DNA from: CAIXSC01 sp046349915
Lineage (GTDB): Bacteria; Planctomycetota; Planctomycetia; Pirellulales; Pirellulaceae
Direction: 5' to 3'
Assembly (NCBI GenBank): GCA_046349915.1
Contig: JAXMBL010000010.1
Span: forward strand, 1-64,000
DNA length: 64,000 nt
The notes under the pieces were generated by a model that was not told the origin of the DNA, ran no database searches, and saw nothing but the letters and a program-made list of their open reading frames with translations. Below, in pieces: positions 37,425 to 45,942 of the stretch (positions within the stretch are counted from its first letter, which is position 1; the number at the start of each line of letters is the position of its first letter). Position numbers and translations under genes: made by a program.

Positions 37425-38312
37425 ATGTCCACGGTTCTTGTCGTCGACGATAACGCAGTCGACCGTCGACTTGTCGGCGGATTGCTCGAAAAATCGGGCG
37501 GCATGCTCGTGCGCTTCGCGAGCGACGGCGCCGAGGCGCTGGCGGAGATTCAGCGAGCCGTGCCGGATGTCGTGGTCACCGACCTCGTCATGCCCCAGAT
37601 GGACGGATTGGAACTCGTGCGAGCCGTCACGTCCAAGTACCCTCGCATTCCCCTGGTGCTCATGACCGGACATGGCAGCGAGGAAATTGCGGTCGAAGCG
37701 CTGCGAACAGGGGCGGCCAGCTATGTGCCCAAATCGCGGCTGGCCACGATGCTGGCCGATACCGTGCGCAAACTGCTGGAGGTCCTCCGCGAACAAGAGC
37801 ACCAACAACGACTCATCGGCCGCATGTCGCACAACGACTGTCAGTTCGAACTCGACAGCGATCTGACGCTCGTCCCCGCCGTCATCCATTACCTGATTCG
37901 TTCGTTGCGAGGCGTGGGATTTCACGACGAGTCGGCACTGATTCGCATCTCGGTCGCGCTCGAGGAAGCACTCAACAACGCCATCTATCACGGCAACCTG
38001 GAGCTTAGTTCGGAACTTCGCGATTTGGACTCGCACGAATACCGTCGAGTGGTGCGGGAGCGGCGGGAATCGAGTCCCTACAAGGAACGCAAGGTTCGAG
38101 TGACCGCGAACATCTCGCGCCAGTCTGCTCGCTTCCATATCCTGGACGAAGGGCCGGGCTTCGATCCCCAATCATTGCCCGACCCCACCGACCCCGCCAA
38201 CCTGGAGCTCCCCAGCGGTCGCGGCGTCATGCTGATGCGGACATTCATGGATGAAATGGAGTTTGGACCACGCGGCAACGAGGTCACTCTGGTAAAGCGA
38301 CTCGTCTCATGA
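37425..38312 (+). CDS. response regulator fused to HATPase (anti-sigma-kinase-like), second copy
   Basis: A 295-residue paralogue of the preceding protein. The receiver has VVDDNAVDR, VVTDLVMPQ, LMTGHGSEEI and YVPKS. The HATPase domain has a canonical N box VALEEALNNAIYHGNLELS, then ILDEGPGFDP and GRGVMLMRTFMDEM. Unlike the first copy, it keeps the Glu of EALNNA, which normally activates water for ATP hydrolysis, so the two may differ in kinase activity. Its stop overlaps the STAS ATG (ATGA). Confidence 0.8.
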   Translation: MSTVLVVDDNAVDRRLVGGLLEKSGGMLVRFASDGAEALAEIQRAVPDVVVTDLVMPQMDGLELVRAVTSKYPRIPLVLMTGHGSEEIAVEALRTGAASYVPKSRLATMLADTVRKLLEVLREQEHQQRLIGRMSHNDCQFELDSDLTLVPAVIHYLIRSLRGVGFHDESALIRISVALEEALNNAIYHGNLELSSELRDLDSHEYRRVVRERRESSPYKERKVRVTANISRQSARFHILDEGPGFDPQSLPDPTDPANLELPSGRGVMLMRTFMDEMEFGPRGNEVTLVKRLVS

Positions 38313-38647
38313 CCGTCCACCATTTCCTAGCACTCGAGCGTCGCGACGACACGTTGATCGTGTCAGTCCTGCGCAACCTCGGCTGCTTTAGTCACGACGA
38401 CTTTCAGGACGAGTGGACCGACCTGCTCGAGCGCCTAGAAGACTCGCGCATCACCTGCGTCGTGCTGGACTTTCAGCATGTCGCTTACTTCGGCTCAATC
38501 CTCCTAGAGTTGACGCTGCAACTGAACCGCCGCCTACAACCTCGAGGCGGACAGGTTATCCTCCGGAATCTATCCACGTTCGGCGCCGAAATCGTGCGAC
38601 TCGCACGATTCGACCAATTCTGTACGATTGAGTCGGATGGTCATTAG
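38309..38647 (+). CDS. STAS-domain anti-anti-sigma-like protein
   Basis: A 112-residue single STAS domain (VVLDFQHVAYFGSILLELTL). The serine in YFGSILL sits where SpoIIAA/RsbV-type antagonists carry their phosphorylated Ser, though the usual D-S/T-S-G context is altered. It overlaps the preceding receiver-HATPase gene, the likely kinase partner. Its last codon and stop merge into a long heptanucleotide repeat. Confidence 0.75.
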   Translation: MTVHHFLALERRDDTLIVSVLRNLGCFSHDDFQDEWTDLLERLEDSRITCVVLDFQHVAYFGSILLELTLQLNRRLQPRGGQVILRNLSTFGAEIVRLARFDQFCTIESDGH

Positions 38648-38920
38648 TCATTCGTCATCCGTCATTAGTCATTCGTCATCCGTCATTCGTCATCCGTCAT
38701 TCGTCATTCGTCATTCGTCATTCGTCATCCGTCATTCGTCATTCGTCATTCGTCATTCGTCATTGGTCATTCGTCATTGGTCATTGGTCATTGGTCACTG
38801 GTCATTGGTCATTGGTCACTGGTCATTGGTCATTGGTCACTGGTCACTGGTTGTTGGTCATTGGTTGTTGGTCTTTGGTCACCGGTCGTTGGTTGTTGGT
38901 TGTTGGTTGTTGGTTTGTCC
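38641..38920. repeat. heptanucleotide-based tandem repeat array
   Basis: About 280 bases built of roughly forty 7-base units. They change along the array from TCATTCG/TCATCCG/TCATTAG to TCATTGG/TCACTGG and finally to TTGGTTG-type units. It fills the convergent gap between the STAS and amidohydrolase genes. One frame stays open (VIRHSSF repeated), but there is no reason to think it is translated. Confidence 0.9.
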
Positions 38921-38935
38921 TTTTTCCTTTTTCCT

Positions 38936-40198
38936 TCATCCTTTCTTCAGGCGTTCTTTCACGCCGGGGATCAGGCGGGCGGCGTTTTCGTGGTAGAGCT
39001 TTTTGAGAACTTCGTCGGGTAGGTCAACGCCGTAGATATTCCAAAACCCTTGAGGTGGAAATTCCTTTTCGGAGTAGGGAAAGTTCTCGTCTTGCGTTTC
39101 GAGGAAGCGCCAGTACAGTCGCACGCGAGTTTCGGGCCAGGGACCGTCGGTGCCAAAGAGCACTCGGTCGGAGTAGCGGATCAGGAAGCGGCGAGCTGAG
39201 TAGGGTTGCCGACCTAGCTCGCTGATTCGCGAAGCGATTTCCACGTAGAGGTTTGGATACTGATCCAACCACTGCGCGAGGGTGGCAAGGTCTTCCGCGT
39301 CGTTGGCCATATGGGCGGCGATAAAGGTTGTCTTGGGGTGCCTCGCGACCACTCGATTGCGAGCCGCCAGCAGTTCCTCGCGCGAAGGAAAGTCCTTCCC
39401 GTGAAAGCTCCACTCGGGGCGACGGTGCAGTTCTTCCCAGCGTTCGTTTTTGGCGTCGATGGGAGCGAAAAAAGCCGAGGGATCGGCCGTGTGCATTAAC
39501 ACCGGCATGCCAAGTTTGCCGCAGGCTTCCCAAATGGGATCGAATCGCGGATCGTCGACCTTGATGAACGACCCATCGGGGTTACGGTACGAGAGACCGA
39601 AATCCTTGAAGAGCTTGAGGCCGCTGGCGCCTTGCCGTCGCGCCTCCGCGAGTTTCTCGGCGGCCACTCGCCCAAACTCAGGTCGTTGGCAATCCCAGGT
39701 CGCGGGTTCATTCTCTTTCCCCGAGCCGCGCCAGTTGACGTTCGCGAAAATCACAAATCGTTCGCGGTGCTTTTCCCACAGATGTTTGGCATGTTCCTGA
39801 AACTCGTCTCCCCAGCCACCATCCATGCTGACCGAAATTGCGATTCCGTTGCGGTCCATCAATTCAACGTAGGCGTCGCGCGCCTCGGGGGATTGCCGCG
39901 TACGAACTCGAAAATGCGCGTGAATGTCCACCACAGGAAAGCGAGCCCGCTGGATGGTGGTCACGGGCGTCTTCACGGCGGGTTGCGGGCGAAAGAGTCG
40001 CAGGACCAAATCTCGACCGTCGCTTCCGTCGAGCGCTGGAGGTTCCTGTGCCATCGCCACCGACGCGGCCGACATGACGAACAGGACCAGTAGCGCGAGT
40101 CCGAGACGCCGCATGGGGATTTGTCGCACGAGCAGGGAATACCAACCTGCGAGACACTGAGGGCCGTGTGCGGTTATGATCGCCGTTAGATTCGTCAT
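38936..40198 (-). CDS. secreted amidohydrolase (amidohydrolase_2 family)
   Basis: About 420 residues. A signal-type segment LGLALLVLFVMSAASVAMA lies after a ~30-residue leader. The TIM-barrel metal-binding motifs are present: FPVVDIHAHFRV, PVLMHTADPSAFF, FIAAHMANDAED and VLFGTDGPW. ATG 40198 is chosen because AAGGAG precedes it by eight bases; the ATG at 40114, directly before the signal peptide, has no ribosome site. The family includes decarboxylases and lactonases, and the substrate is unknown. It is divergent from the kinase gene by only ~30 bases. Confidence 0.75.
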   Translation of the reverse strand: MTNLTAIITAHGPQCLAGWYSLLVRQIPMRRLGLALLVLFVMSAASVAMAQEPPALDGSDGRDLVLRLFRPQPAVKTPVTTIQRARFPVVDIHAHFRVRTRQSPEARDAYVELMDRNGIAISVSMDGGWGDEFQEHAKHLWEKHRERFVIFANVNWRGSGKENEPATWDCQRPEFGRVAAEKLAEARRQGASGLKLFKDFGLSYRNPDGSFIKVDDPRFDPIWEACGKLGMPVLMHTADPSAFFAPIDAKNERWEELHRRPEWSFHGKDFPSREELLAARNRVVARHPKTTFIAAHMANDAEDLATLAQWLDQYPNLYVEIASRISELGRQPYSARRFLIRYSDRVLFGTDGPWPETRVRLYWRFLETQDENFPYSEKEFPPQGFWNIYGVDLPDEVLKKLYHENAARLIPGVKERLKKG

Positions 40199-40227
40199 GA
40201 TGTAGTCTCCTTCTTCGTCCTTCCAGT

Positions 40228-42402
40228 ATGACCTTTGAACCCACTCAGCGGCAGTCATCCGAGCAACTCGACCAAGCTCGTTCGTTGAGCTTGGAGCGAG
40301 CGTCGGCGCCGGCGGACATTCCTGGCTACGAGTTGCTCGAGCGACTCGGGGTGGGCGCGTTTGGCGAGGTCTGGACCGCTCGCGATCAGAATACGGGAGT
40401 GCTGGTCGCCGTCAAGTTCTACTCGCATCGAGCGAGCGTCGACTGGGCGCCTGTTTATCGCGAGGTCGAGAAGCTGGTGTTGCTCTCTCAAGATCGACAC
40501 GTCGTGAAGCTCCTTACCGTGGGTTGGACGAACGATCCGCCCTATTATGTCATGGAGTATGTGGCGGGCGGATCACTTGAACAGCGTCTGACCCAACGCG
40601 GCGCGTTGCCTCGTCTGGAAGCGACAGAGCTGTTCCGCGAACTGCTGGTCGGCATGATTCGCGCGCATGGTCGCGGCGTGCTGCACTGCGACCTCAAGCC
40701 CGACAACATTCTGCTGGACGCGGACCAGCGTCCACGCATCGCCGACTTCGGCCAGTCTCGACGGTCGCACGAAGCGGCGCCAGCCTTGGGTACCTTCTTC
40801 TACATGGCGCCCGAGCAAGCGGACCTCGCGGGCGCACCCGATGCTCGCTGGGACATTTACGCGCTCGGTGCGATCCTTCATTCGCTGCTGACCGGCGTCC
40901 CGCCTCATCGCACCGACGCAATTGTGCAACAATTGGCGAACGGTCGCGACCTCGCCGGCCGGCTTGCCATCTATCGCCAGCATGTCGCCAGCCAACCGTC
41001 GGTGACGGGCGAATTACGACGCCGCGGCATCGATCGCGGGCTTGCCGCACTCGTCGCCCGCTGCCTAGAACCCGACCCCGCTCGCCGATTCGCGACAGTC
41101 CAAGAGGTACTCGCCGAACTCGAGCAGGTCAACCGAGCGCGGGCACGTCGACCGCTGTTGCTGCTGGGGGCGGGCGGTCCGCTATTACTGCTGGTGATCG
41201 TCAGTCTGTTCGCGTGGCGAGGTTACCAACGCGCGCTCGATGAGACCGTCGCGTTGGCTCAACGTCGATCGATCGAGAATAACCGGTTCGCGGCGGAGTT
41301 GGCCGCGGAGCGAGCGACGAGCGAGATTGCCGACCATTATTCCACGGTCGAGTACGAAGCGGGCAAACAACGGCTGCTCGAAGTACTCTTGCCAATCGTC
41401 GATGGCGAACCGTTGCGGCGCATCAACGATCCAAGCATGGCCATGGAACGACTCGACGAAACTCGTGCCTCCGTCCGCAACGATCCCGTCCGACAACAAC
41501 TCGACGCCTACCTCCGTTATCGACTGGACTTGTACGCCGAGGAGGCGAAGGCGGGGACCGGCCCGCAGTTCGCCAGTCTGTTTGTGGTTGATTCCAAGGG
41601 GACCATGATCGGCGCCGCGTTCTCGCCCGAACCAAGCTCGCCGCCGCCTATCGGCGAGAACTTCGCGCATCGCTCCTATTTTCACGGCGGCGTCGACGAA
41701 ACCACTCGCTCCGCACTCCCTCGCCAAGACGCTCGACCTATTACCCATACTCACTGGTCGCCCGTCTTCCAAAGTAGCGTGACCGACGAAAGAAAAGTCG
41801 CCATCTCCACTCCAATCGTCGGCGAACACAACGGTCGCGAAGAGTGCCTTGGAGTTCTGGTGATGACCGTTCGTCAGGAGAATCTCCGACTGTTTCGCGA
41901 ACCGGCCGCGGCCAGCGAGAATCACTTTCTGGTACTCGTGGATGATCGACCAGGTCGGCAACGAGGAACAATCCTGGTCCACCCGTTGTTGAGAAAACTG
42001 CTGGCGGAAGAGCCCTCGGCGAGCGAGGCGTTGGGCGATTATCGCGTGCCCGCCGAACAGTTGGACGAGGAACTGCGGCAGGATTCGTTGAGCGCCTATC
42101 GCGACCCACTGGGCGATCACCCAGCGGGCATGGCCTGGGCCAAACCATGGCTCGCCGCCGCCGCACCAGTCACCATGCCCGCGACCGACACGGGAGAAAC
42201 CACAAGCGATGTCGATGAAGAAGTGCCCACTCGAGAAACAGCGTCGGGGTTAGTCGTGCTCGTCCAAGAAGATCTCAGCGCCGTCACCGCTCCCGTCCGC
42301 GCACTCGCGTATCAACTCGTCCGCGAAGGACTCGCCGCGCTGGCCGTTGTCGTCGCCGCCAGCTTCGCTTGGTGGCGACTGGTTTCGCGGTTTACCGTTT
42401 GA
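40228..42402 (+). CDS. membrane Ser/Thr protein kinase with extracytoplasmic sensor
   Basis: A 724-residue protein. The N-terminal Hanks-type kinase (about 30-290) has glycine loop LGVGAFGEVW, catalytic Lys in VAVKFY, LHCDLKPDNILL, ADFGQSRR and FYMAPEQ. A transmembrane segment LLLGAGGPLLLLVIVSLFAW (about 312-330) follows, then a Cache-like sensor region (about 340-640; ASLFVVDSKGTMIGAAF, AISTPIVG). A second hydrophobic segment at the extreme C-terminus (LAALAVVVAASFAWW) anchors the end. Two-segment anchoring with a periplasmic Cache domain mimics a chemoreceptor input on a Ser/Thr kinase. Confidence 0.85.
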   Translation: MTFEPTQRQSSEQLDQARSLSLERASAPADIPGYELLERLGVGAFGEVWTARDQNTGVLVAVKFYSHRASVDWAPVYREVEKLVLLSQDRHVVKLLTVGWTNDPPYYVMEYVAGGSLEQRLTQRGALPRLEATELFRELLVGMIRAHGRGVLHCDLKPDNILLDADQRPRIADFGQSRRSHEAAPALGTFFYMAPEQADLAGAPDARWDIYALGAILHSLLTGVPPHRTDAIVQQLANGRDLAGRLAIYRQHVASQPSVTGELRRRGIDRGLAALVARCLEPDPARRFATVQEVLAELEQVNRARARRPLLLLGAGGPLLLLVIVSLFAWRGYQRALDETVALAQRRSIENNRFAAELAAERATSEIADHYSTVEYEAGKQRLLEVLLPIVDGEPLRRINDPSMAMERLDETRASVRNDPVRQQLDAYLRYRLDLYAEEAKAGTGPQFASLFVVDSKGTMIGAAFSPEPSSPPPIGENFAHRSYFHGGVDETTRSALPRQDARPITHTHWSPVFQSSVTDERKVAISTPIVGEHNGREECLGVLVMTVRQENLRLFREPAAASENHFLVLVDDRPGRQRGTILVHPLLRKLLAEEPSASEALGDYRVPAEQLDEELRQDSLSAYRDPLGDHPAGMAWAKPWLAAAAPVTMPATDTGETTSDVDEEVPTRETASGLVVLVQEDLSAVTAPVRALAYQLVREGLAALAVVVAASFAWWRLVSRFTV

Positions 42403-42443
42403 GAGGGGTCGGTGAAGACTGCGGGGGCGGGACTGGGCTCGCG

Positions 42444-42465
42444 GCGGAATTCTTGCGAATTCCGC
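42444..42465. terminator. bidirectional hairpin between convergent genes
   Basis: GCGGAATTC-TTGC-GAATTCCGC, a perfect 9-bp stem with a 4-base loop, sits in the 70-base gap between the kinase gene and the opposing SDR gene. Confidence 0.6.
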
Positions 42466-42472
42466 TACATGT

Positions 42473-43246
42473 TTAGTCGAATGTGCGGCATAGCATGCCG
42501 CCGTCGGCGACGACTACGGTGCCGGTCATGAATGCGCCGGCTTCGCTGGCTAGCAGCAACGCGGGGCCCACCATGTCCGCCGTGTCGCCCCAACGCTTCA
42601 CCGCGGTCAACTCGGCGAACTTTCGCTTTTGCTCGTCGTTCAACACACTCATCGGCAAATCAGTCATCACAGGCCCGGGGGCAATGCAGTTGACCGTGAT
42701 GCCGTACGGTCCCAATTCGAGCGCATGCGCGCGAGCCATTCCGATCAAGGCCGCTTTCGTCGCTGAATAGCAGCCGCGACCAGGGTTCGACGCCAACGCC
42801 ATGACGCTCGACATGTGGATGATCCGACCCCAACGACGTTCAATCATCTGCGGCGCAAGCGCTCGAGCCAGCCGCATGCAGCTCGTCACATTCAACTCGA
42901 AGATGTGATCCCACGAATCGTCCGAGGTCTCGGTCAATGGTTGCGGGCGATTGCTGCCCGCATTATTGAACAGAATGTCCACTCGACCGAACGTCGACAG
43001 CGCCCAACTCGCCAATCGATCGACTTCGTCGCGCCGATACATGTCGGCGACAAGCGTTTCGACGCGAACTCCTAGCCCGGCCCCAATGAATGCGGCCGCC
43101 TCTTGCAGTTCTTCCTCGTGCCGAGCACTGATGGCCACATGAGCGCCCGCTTCGGCCAGCCCGCGAGCGATCGCTCGCCCAATCCCCTTGCTCCCGCCCG
43201 TCACCAACGCCACTCGACCACTCAGATTGAAGAGCTTATTGAGCAT
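42473..43246 (-). CDS. short-chain dehydrogenase/reductase
   Basis: About 257 residues from ATG 43246 (MLNKLFNLSGRVALVTGG). The NAD(P)-binding glycine motif is TGGSKGIGRAIA, then NNAGSNRPQP, the catalytic Ser in MSSVMALAS and YSATK (Tyr, Lys). The late VVADGG is typical of classical SDRs such as gluconate 5-dehydrogenase and 3-oxoacyl-ACP reductases. The substrate is not decidable. A 31-residue in-frame upstream extension looks untranslated. Confidence 0.85.
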   Translation of the reverse strand: MLNKLFNLSGRVALVTGGSKGIGRAIARGLAEAGAHVAISARHEEELQEAAAFIGAGLGVRVETLVADMYRRDEVDRLASWALSTFGRVDILFNNAGSNRPQPLTETSDDSWDHIFELNVTSCMRLARALAPQMIERRWGRIIHMSSVMALASNPGRGCYSATKAALIGMARAHALELGPYGITVNCIAPGPVMTDLPMSVLNDEQKRKFAELTAVKRWGDTADMVGPALLLASEAGAFMTGTVVVADGGMLCRTFD

Positions 43247-43389
43247 GTCATGAGTCCTGCCGTGAGGGAGAGAGAAGCGACTAAGGCCCTGCGTGGTAAC
43301 GAAGAACCGGTGCGACAAGTGGACCGCGGAGCGATCCACTACTTTGGACGCGGTTTCGATCCTGGCACACCGTATTTACAGCGAGCCTA

Positions 43390-44475
43390 CTACAGCGAGT
43401 CGACCACCAAGTCGCCGACTTCACGAGTTCCGTAGCCCATCTTACCCGCCGACTGGCTCTTCATCTTCGTGCCAGTGACGATTTGGATGGCCTTCATCAC
43501 TCGAGCGGCCGCGGCGGGCTGACCCGAGTGCTCGAGCAACATGGACATCGCGCCGATCGCCGCGATCGGATTGATCACGTTCTGGCCGGTGTACTTCGGC
43601 GCGCTGCCACCCATGGGCTCGTACATGCTAACCCCGCCCGCATCGGGATTGATGTTGCCGCCAGCGGCGACCCCCAGCCCTCCTTGGATCATGGCGCCCA
43701 AGTCCGTGATGATGTCGCCGAACATGTTCGTCGTGACGATCACGTCGTAGTGTTCCGGATTCTTCACCATCCACATGCAGCACGCATCGACATGGTTGTA
43801 GTCGGCCTCGACATCGGGATACTCCTTTGCGATGTCCTGCCAAGCTCGCCACCACAAGTCGTGACCGTAGGTCAAAACGTTGGTCTTCGCGACCAGCGTC
43901 AAACGCTTGCCCTTGGGATTGTTTCGCTTACGAGTAAACTCGAAGGCCCAACGGATGCAGCGTTCGCATCCCTTGCGAGTGTAGACGGCGGTTTGAGTGG
44001 CCACTTCATCGGGCGTGTTCTTCTTGAGCCAACCGCCGACGCCGGCATACATGTCTTCCGTGTTCTCTCGGACGACGACAAAGTCGATGTCCTTCGGCCC
44101 CTTGCCGGCCAGCGGAGTCTCGACGCCGGGGTACAACTTCACCGGTCGCAGATTGATGTACTGGTCGAGTTGGAAGCGGAGCTCGAGCAGCAAACCCTTT
44201 TCCAAAATCCCAGGCTTCACCTCGGGATGCCCCACCGCGCCGAGATAGATGGCGTCGAACTTGCGCAGTTCGGCGACAGCGCCCGCGGGCAAAGTTTCGC
44301 CCGTTCGCAAGTAACGCTCGCCACCCCAATCGAAGTGGGTCGTTTCGTAGGTGAAACCTTCGAGCTTCGACACCGCGCCCAGGACCTTCAACGCCTCGGC
44401 GGTCACTTCCGGGCCCGTACCATCACCAGGGATCACCGCCAGATTCAACGACTTCTTCGCGTTCACGCTTGCCAC
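43390..44475 (-). CDS. leuB: isopropylmalate/isocitrate dehydrogenase family enzyme, probably LeuB
   Basis: A 361-residue NAD-dependent beta-decarboxylating dehydrogenase. Motifs seen are AVIPGDGTGPEVT at the start, the substrate-binding VVRENTEDMYAG, TNMFGDIITDLGAM (metal-binding Asp residues) and YEPMGGSAPKYTGQNVINP. Length and motifs fit 3-isopropylmalate dehydrogenase in leucine synthesis. Tartrate or homoisocitrate dehydrogenases cannot be excluded, because the family overlaps and no leuC/leuD neighbour is seen. The start is a GTG at 44475, with a second in-frame GTG three codons later. Confidence 0.75.
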   Translation of the reverse strand: MASVNAKKSLNLAVIPGDGTGPEVTAEALKVLGAVSKLEGFTYETTHFDWGGERYLRTGETLPAGAVAELRKFDAIYLGAVGHPEVKPGILEKGLLLELRFQLDQYINLRPVKLYPGVETPLAGKGPKDIDFVVVRENTEDMYAGVGGWLKKNTPDEVATQTAVYTRKGCERCIRWAFEFTRKRNNPKGKRLTLVAKTNVLTYGHDLWWRAWQDIAKEYPDVEADYNHVDACCMWMVKNPEHYDVIVTTNMFGDIITDLGAMIQGGLGVAAGGNINPDAGGVSMYEPMGGSAPKYTGQNVINPIAAIGAMSMLLEHSGQPAAAARVMKAIQIVTGTKMKSQSAGKMGYGTREVGDLVVDSL

Positions 44476-44608
44476 CTATAGGATTTCGACGAGGACACTC
44501 GGAAAAAGATAATTGTAAGTCGACCAACGGGCGTTGCCCAGGGCCGCGACGTCCGCCCGCCCAACGCCGCTTAGGCCTCGGCGATAGGGACCACTCCGCG
44601 AGACCCGT

Positions 44609-45760
44609 TCACTCCACTTTCGTGGGTTGATAATCGTGGTCCCGCTTGCGAATCACTTCAGCGCTCAGGATTTTGTCTGGTTCAATGCGGCTGCGAGGAT
44701 CGCGCCGTTGAAGCCGTGGCAGCACCTCAAACCCTTCGATCACCCGGCCAAACGCGGTATGGCGACTATCCAAATGAGGCGTCGGGCGGAAGGTCAGGAA
44801 GAACTGAGACCCACCGGTGTCCTTGCCCGCGTGAGCCATGCTCAGCGTGCCCGTGAAGTGATGTCGGTAATCCTCCCGACCGCACTCGCAGTAGATCTTG
44901 TATCCCGGCCCGCCGGCGCCGTCGCCGTTCGGGCATCCTCCCTGTGCCATGAAGCCCGCCAACACTCGGTGGAACGTCAGACCATCGTAGTATTTCTTCT
45001 CGACCAAGCTGATGAAATTGGCCACCGCTTGCGGCGCCTGATTCTCGAACAATTCGATGACAATCGGCCCTTTGTTGGTCACCAGTTTCACTCGCGGCAA
45101 ATCATCCGCCGCCGCCTCTTGCTCGCGAATCGCGGCTTCGTTCTTCCAAGCCTCGATGAACTTGTCCATGCCCATCAAGTACGATTCGGCCTCTTGGTCG
45201 ATCTGGCCAGCCTCGGCGGCCTGCTGAAACAACCGCTTCGCGTCCTCGAAGCGATTCGTTCCGAATGCGGCATAGCCGGCCATCAGCGGCAGTCGCTTGT
45301 CTTCGCACTGATTAGAAATCAATAGCTGAGCCAACTCGGAGGCGGCGACGTAGTCGTCGCTCTTGAGGTCGTTCCCCAGGATTCCGAGCAGGGTGCGAAC
45401 GACCTGCGGATCGGCGTTGGGTTTCGCGGCGTACTCCGCCATGGCCGCTTTGCGGAGCCGGACCAGGATGGTGTTCGCCTTCCCCACCAACTCGCCATAG
45501 GTCTTGCGCAGCGCGGCCTGTTCGTTGGGCGATGCCTCGCGGAACTTTGCGACGATCGCCGAGATCTCTTGATCGTTGCTGTTCCACTCTTTCAGCACGT
45601 CGGCGAACGCCGCCGGCGCTTCATCGCGAGCTGGATCTTGAGCCTCGACGGCGTTTCGGGCGGGGTCTTGCGCCAATGACGCACAGGCTCCACCAACCAA
45701 GGAGAACACGGCAATCAGCCCCAATTGGGCGAACGGAGCGAGCGAGAAGTTCCGCGACAT
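44609..45760 (-). CDS. secreted cyclophilin-type peptidyl-prolyl isomerase
   Basis: A 383-residue protein. The signal peptide is LGLIAVFSLVGGACASLA, with a Cys that could also make it a lipoprotein. A helical region (about 40-205) follows, with tetratricopeptide-like character (MAGYAAFGTNRFEDAKRLFQ). The C-terminal cyclophilin domain (about 220-380) has VELFENQAPQAVANF-type start, TFHRVLAGFMAQGG, GGSQFFLTFRPTPHLD and TAFGRVIEG. It helps proline isomerisation of secreted proteins. The following gene on this strand encodes a longer paralogue, so this is a tandem duplication. Confidence 0.85.
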   Translation of the reverse strand: MSRNFSLAPFAQLGLIAVFSLVGGACASLAQDPARNAVEAQDPARDEAPAAFADVLKEWNSNDQEISAIVAKFREASPNEQAALRKTYGELVGKANTILVRLRKAAMAEYAAKPNADPQVVRTLLGILGNDLKSDDYVAASELAQLLISNQCEDKRLPLMAGYAAFGTNRFEDAKRLFQQAAEAGQIDQEAESYLMGMDKFIEAWKNEAAIREQEAAADDLPRVKLVTNKGPIVIELFENQAPQAVANFISLVEKKYYDGLTFHRVLAGFMAQGGCPNGDGAGGPGYKIYCECGREDYRHHFTGTLSMAHAGKDTGGSQFFLTFRPTPHLDSRHTAFGRVIEGFEVLPRLQRRDPRSRIEPDKILSAEVIRKRDHDYQPTKVE

Positions 45761-45884
45761 GGCGAGGGACTCCGAGTATGAGAGGGGAAAACGGCCGCTC
45801 AGGAGCGGTACGCGAAACGAGGGGAAGAAAAAGGGCCGAGTCGCGTCTGTGTCGCAACTCGGCCGCTAATGCTTCTGCCCCAAA

Positions 45885-45905
45885 CGACGGACTGGAAGTC
45901 CGTCG
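45885..45905. repeat. dispersed 21-bp palindrome, copy 5
   Basis: CGACGGACT-GGA-AGTCCGTCG, followed by TAC. It is identical to copies 1 and 3 and lies 22 kb away from them, between the two cyclophilin genes. Confidence 0.85.
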
Positions 45906-45942
45906 TACTTCAAATCGTAGTGGCGACAAAGTACGAGGACCG

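Noticed and set aside
38641..38920. CRISPR-like array
   Set aside because: Units are seven bases, contiguous, without unique spacers.
38628..38996. Open frame through the heptanucleotide array (VIRHSSF repeats)
   Set aside because: The array has no stop in this frame by chance of its period; there is no start context and it overlaps the amidohydrolase.
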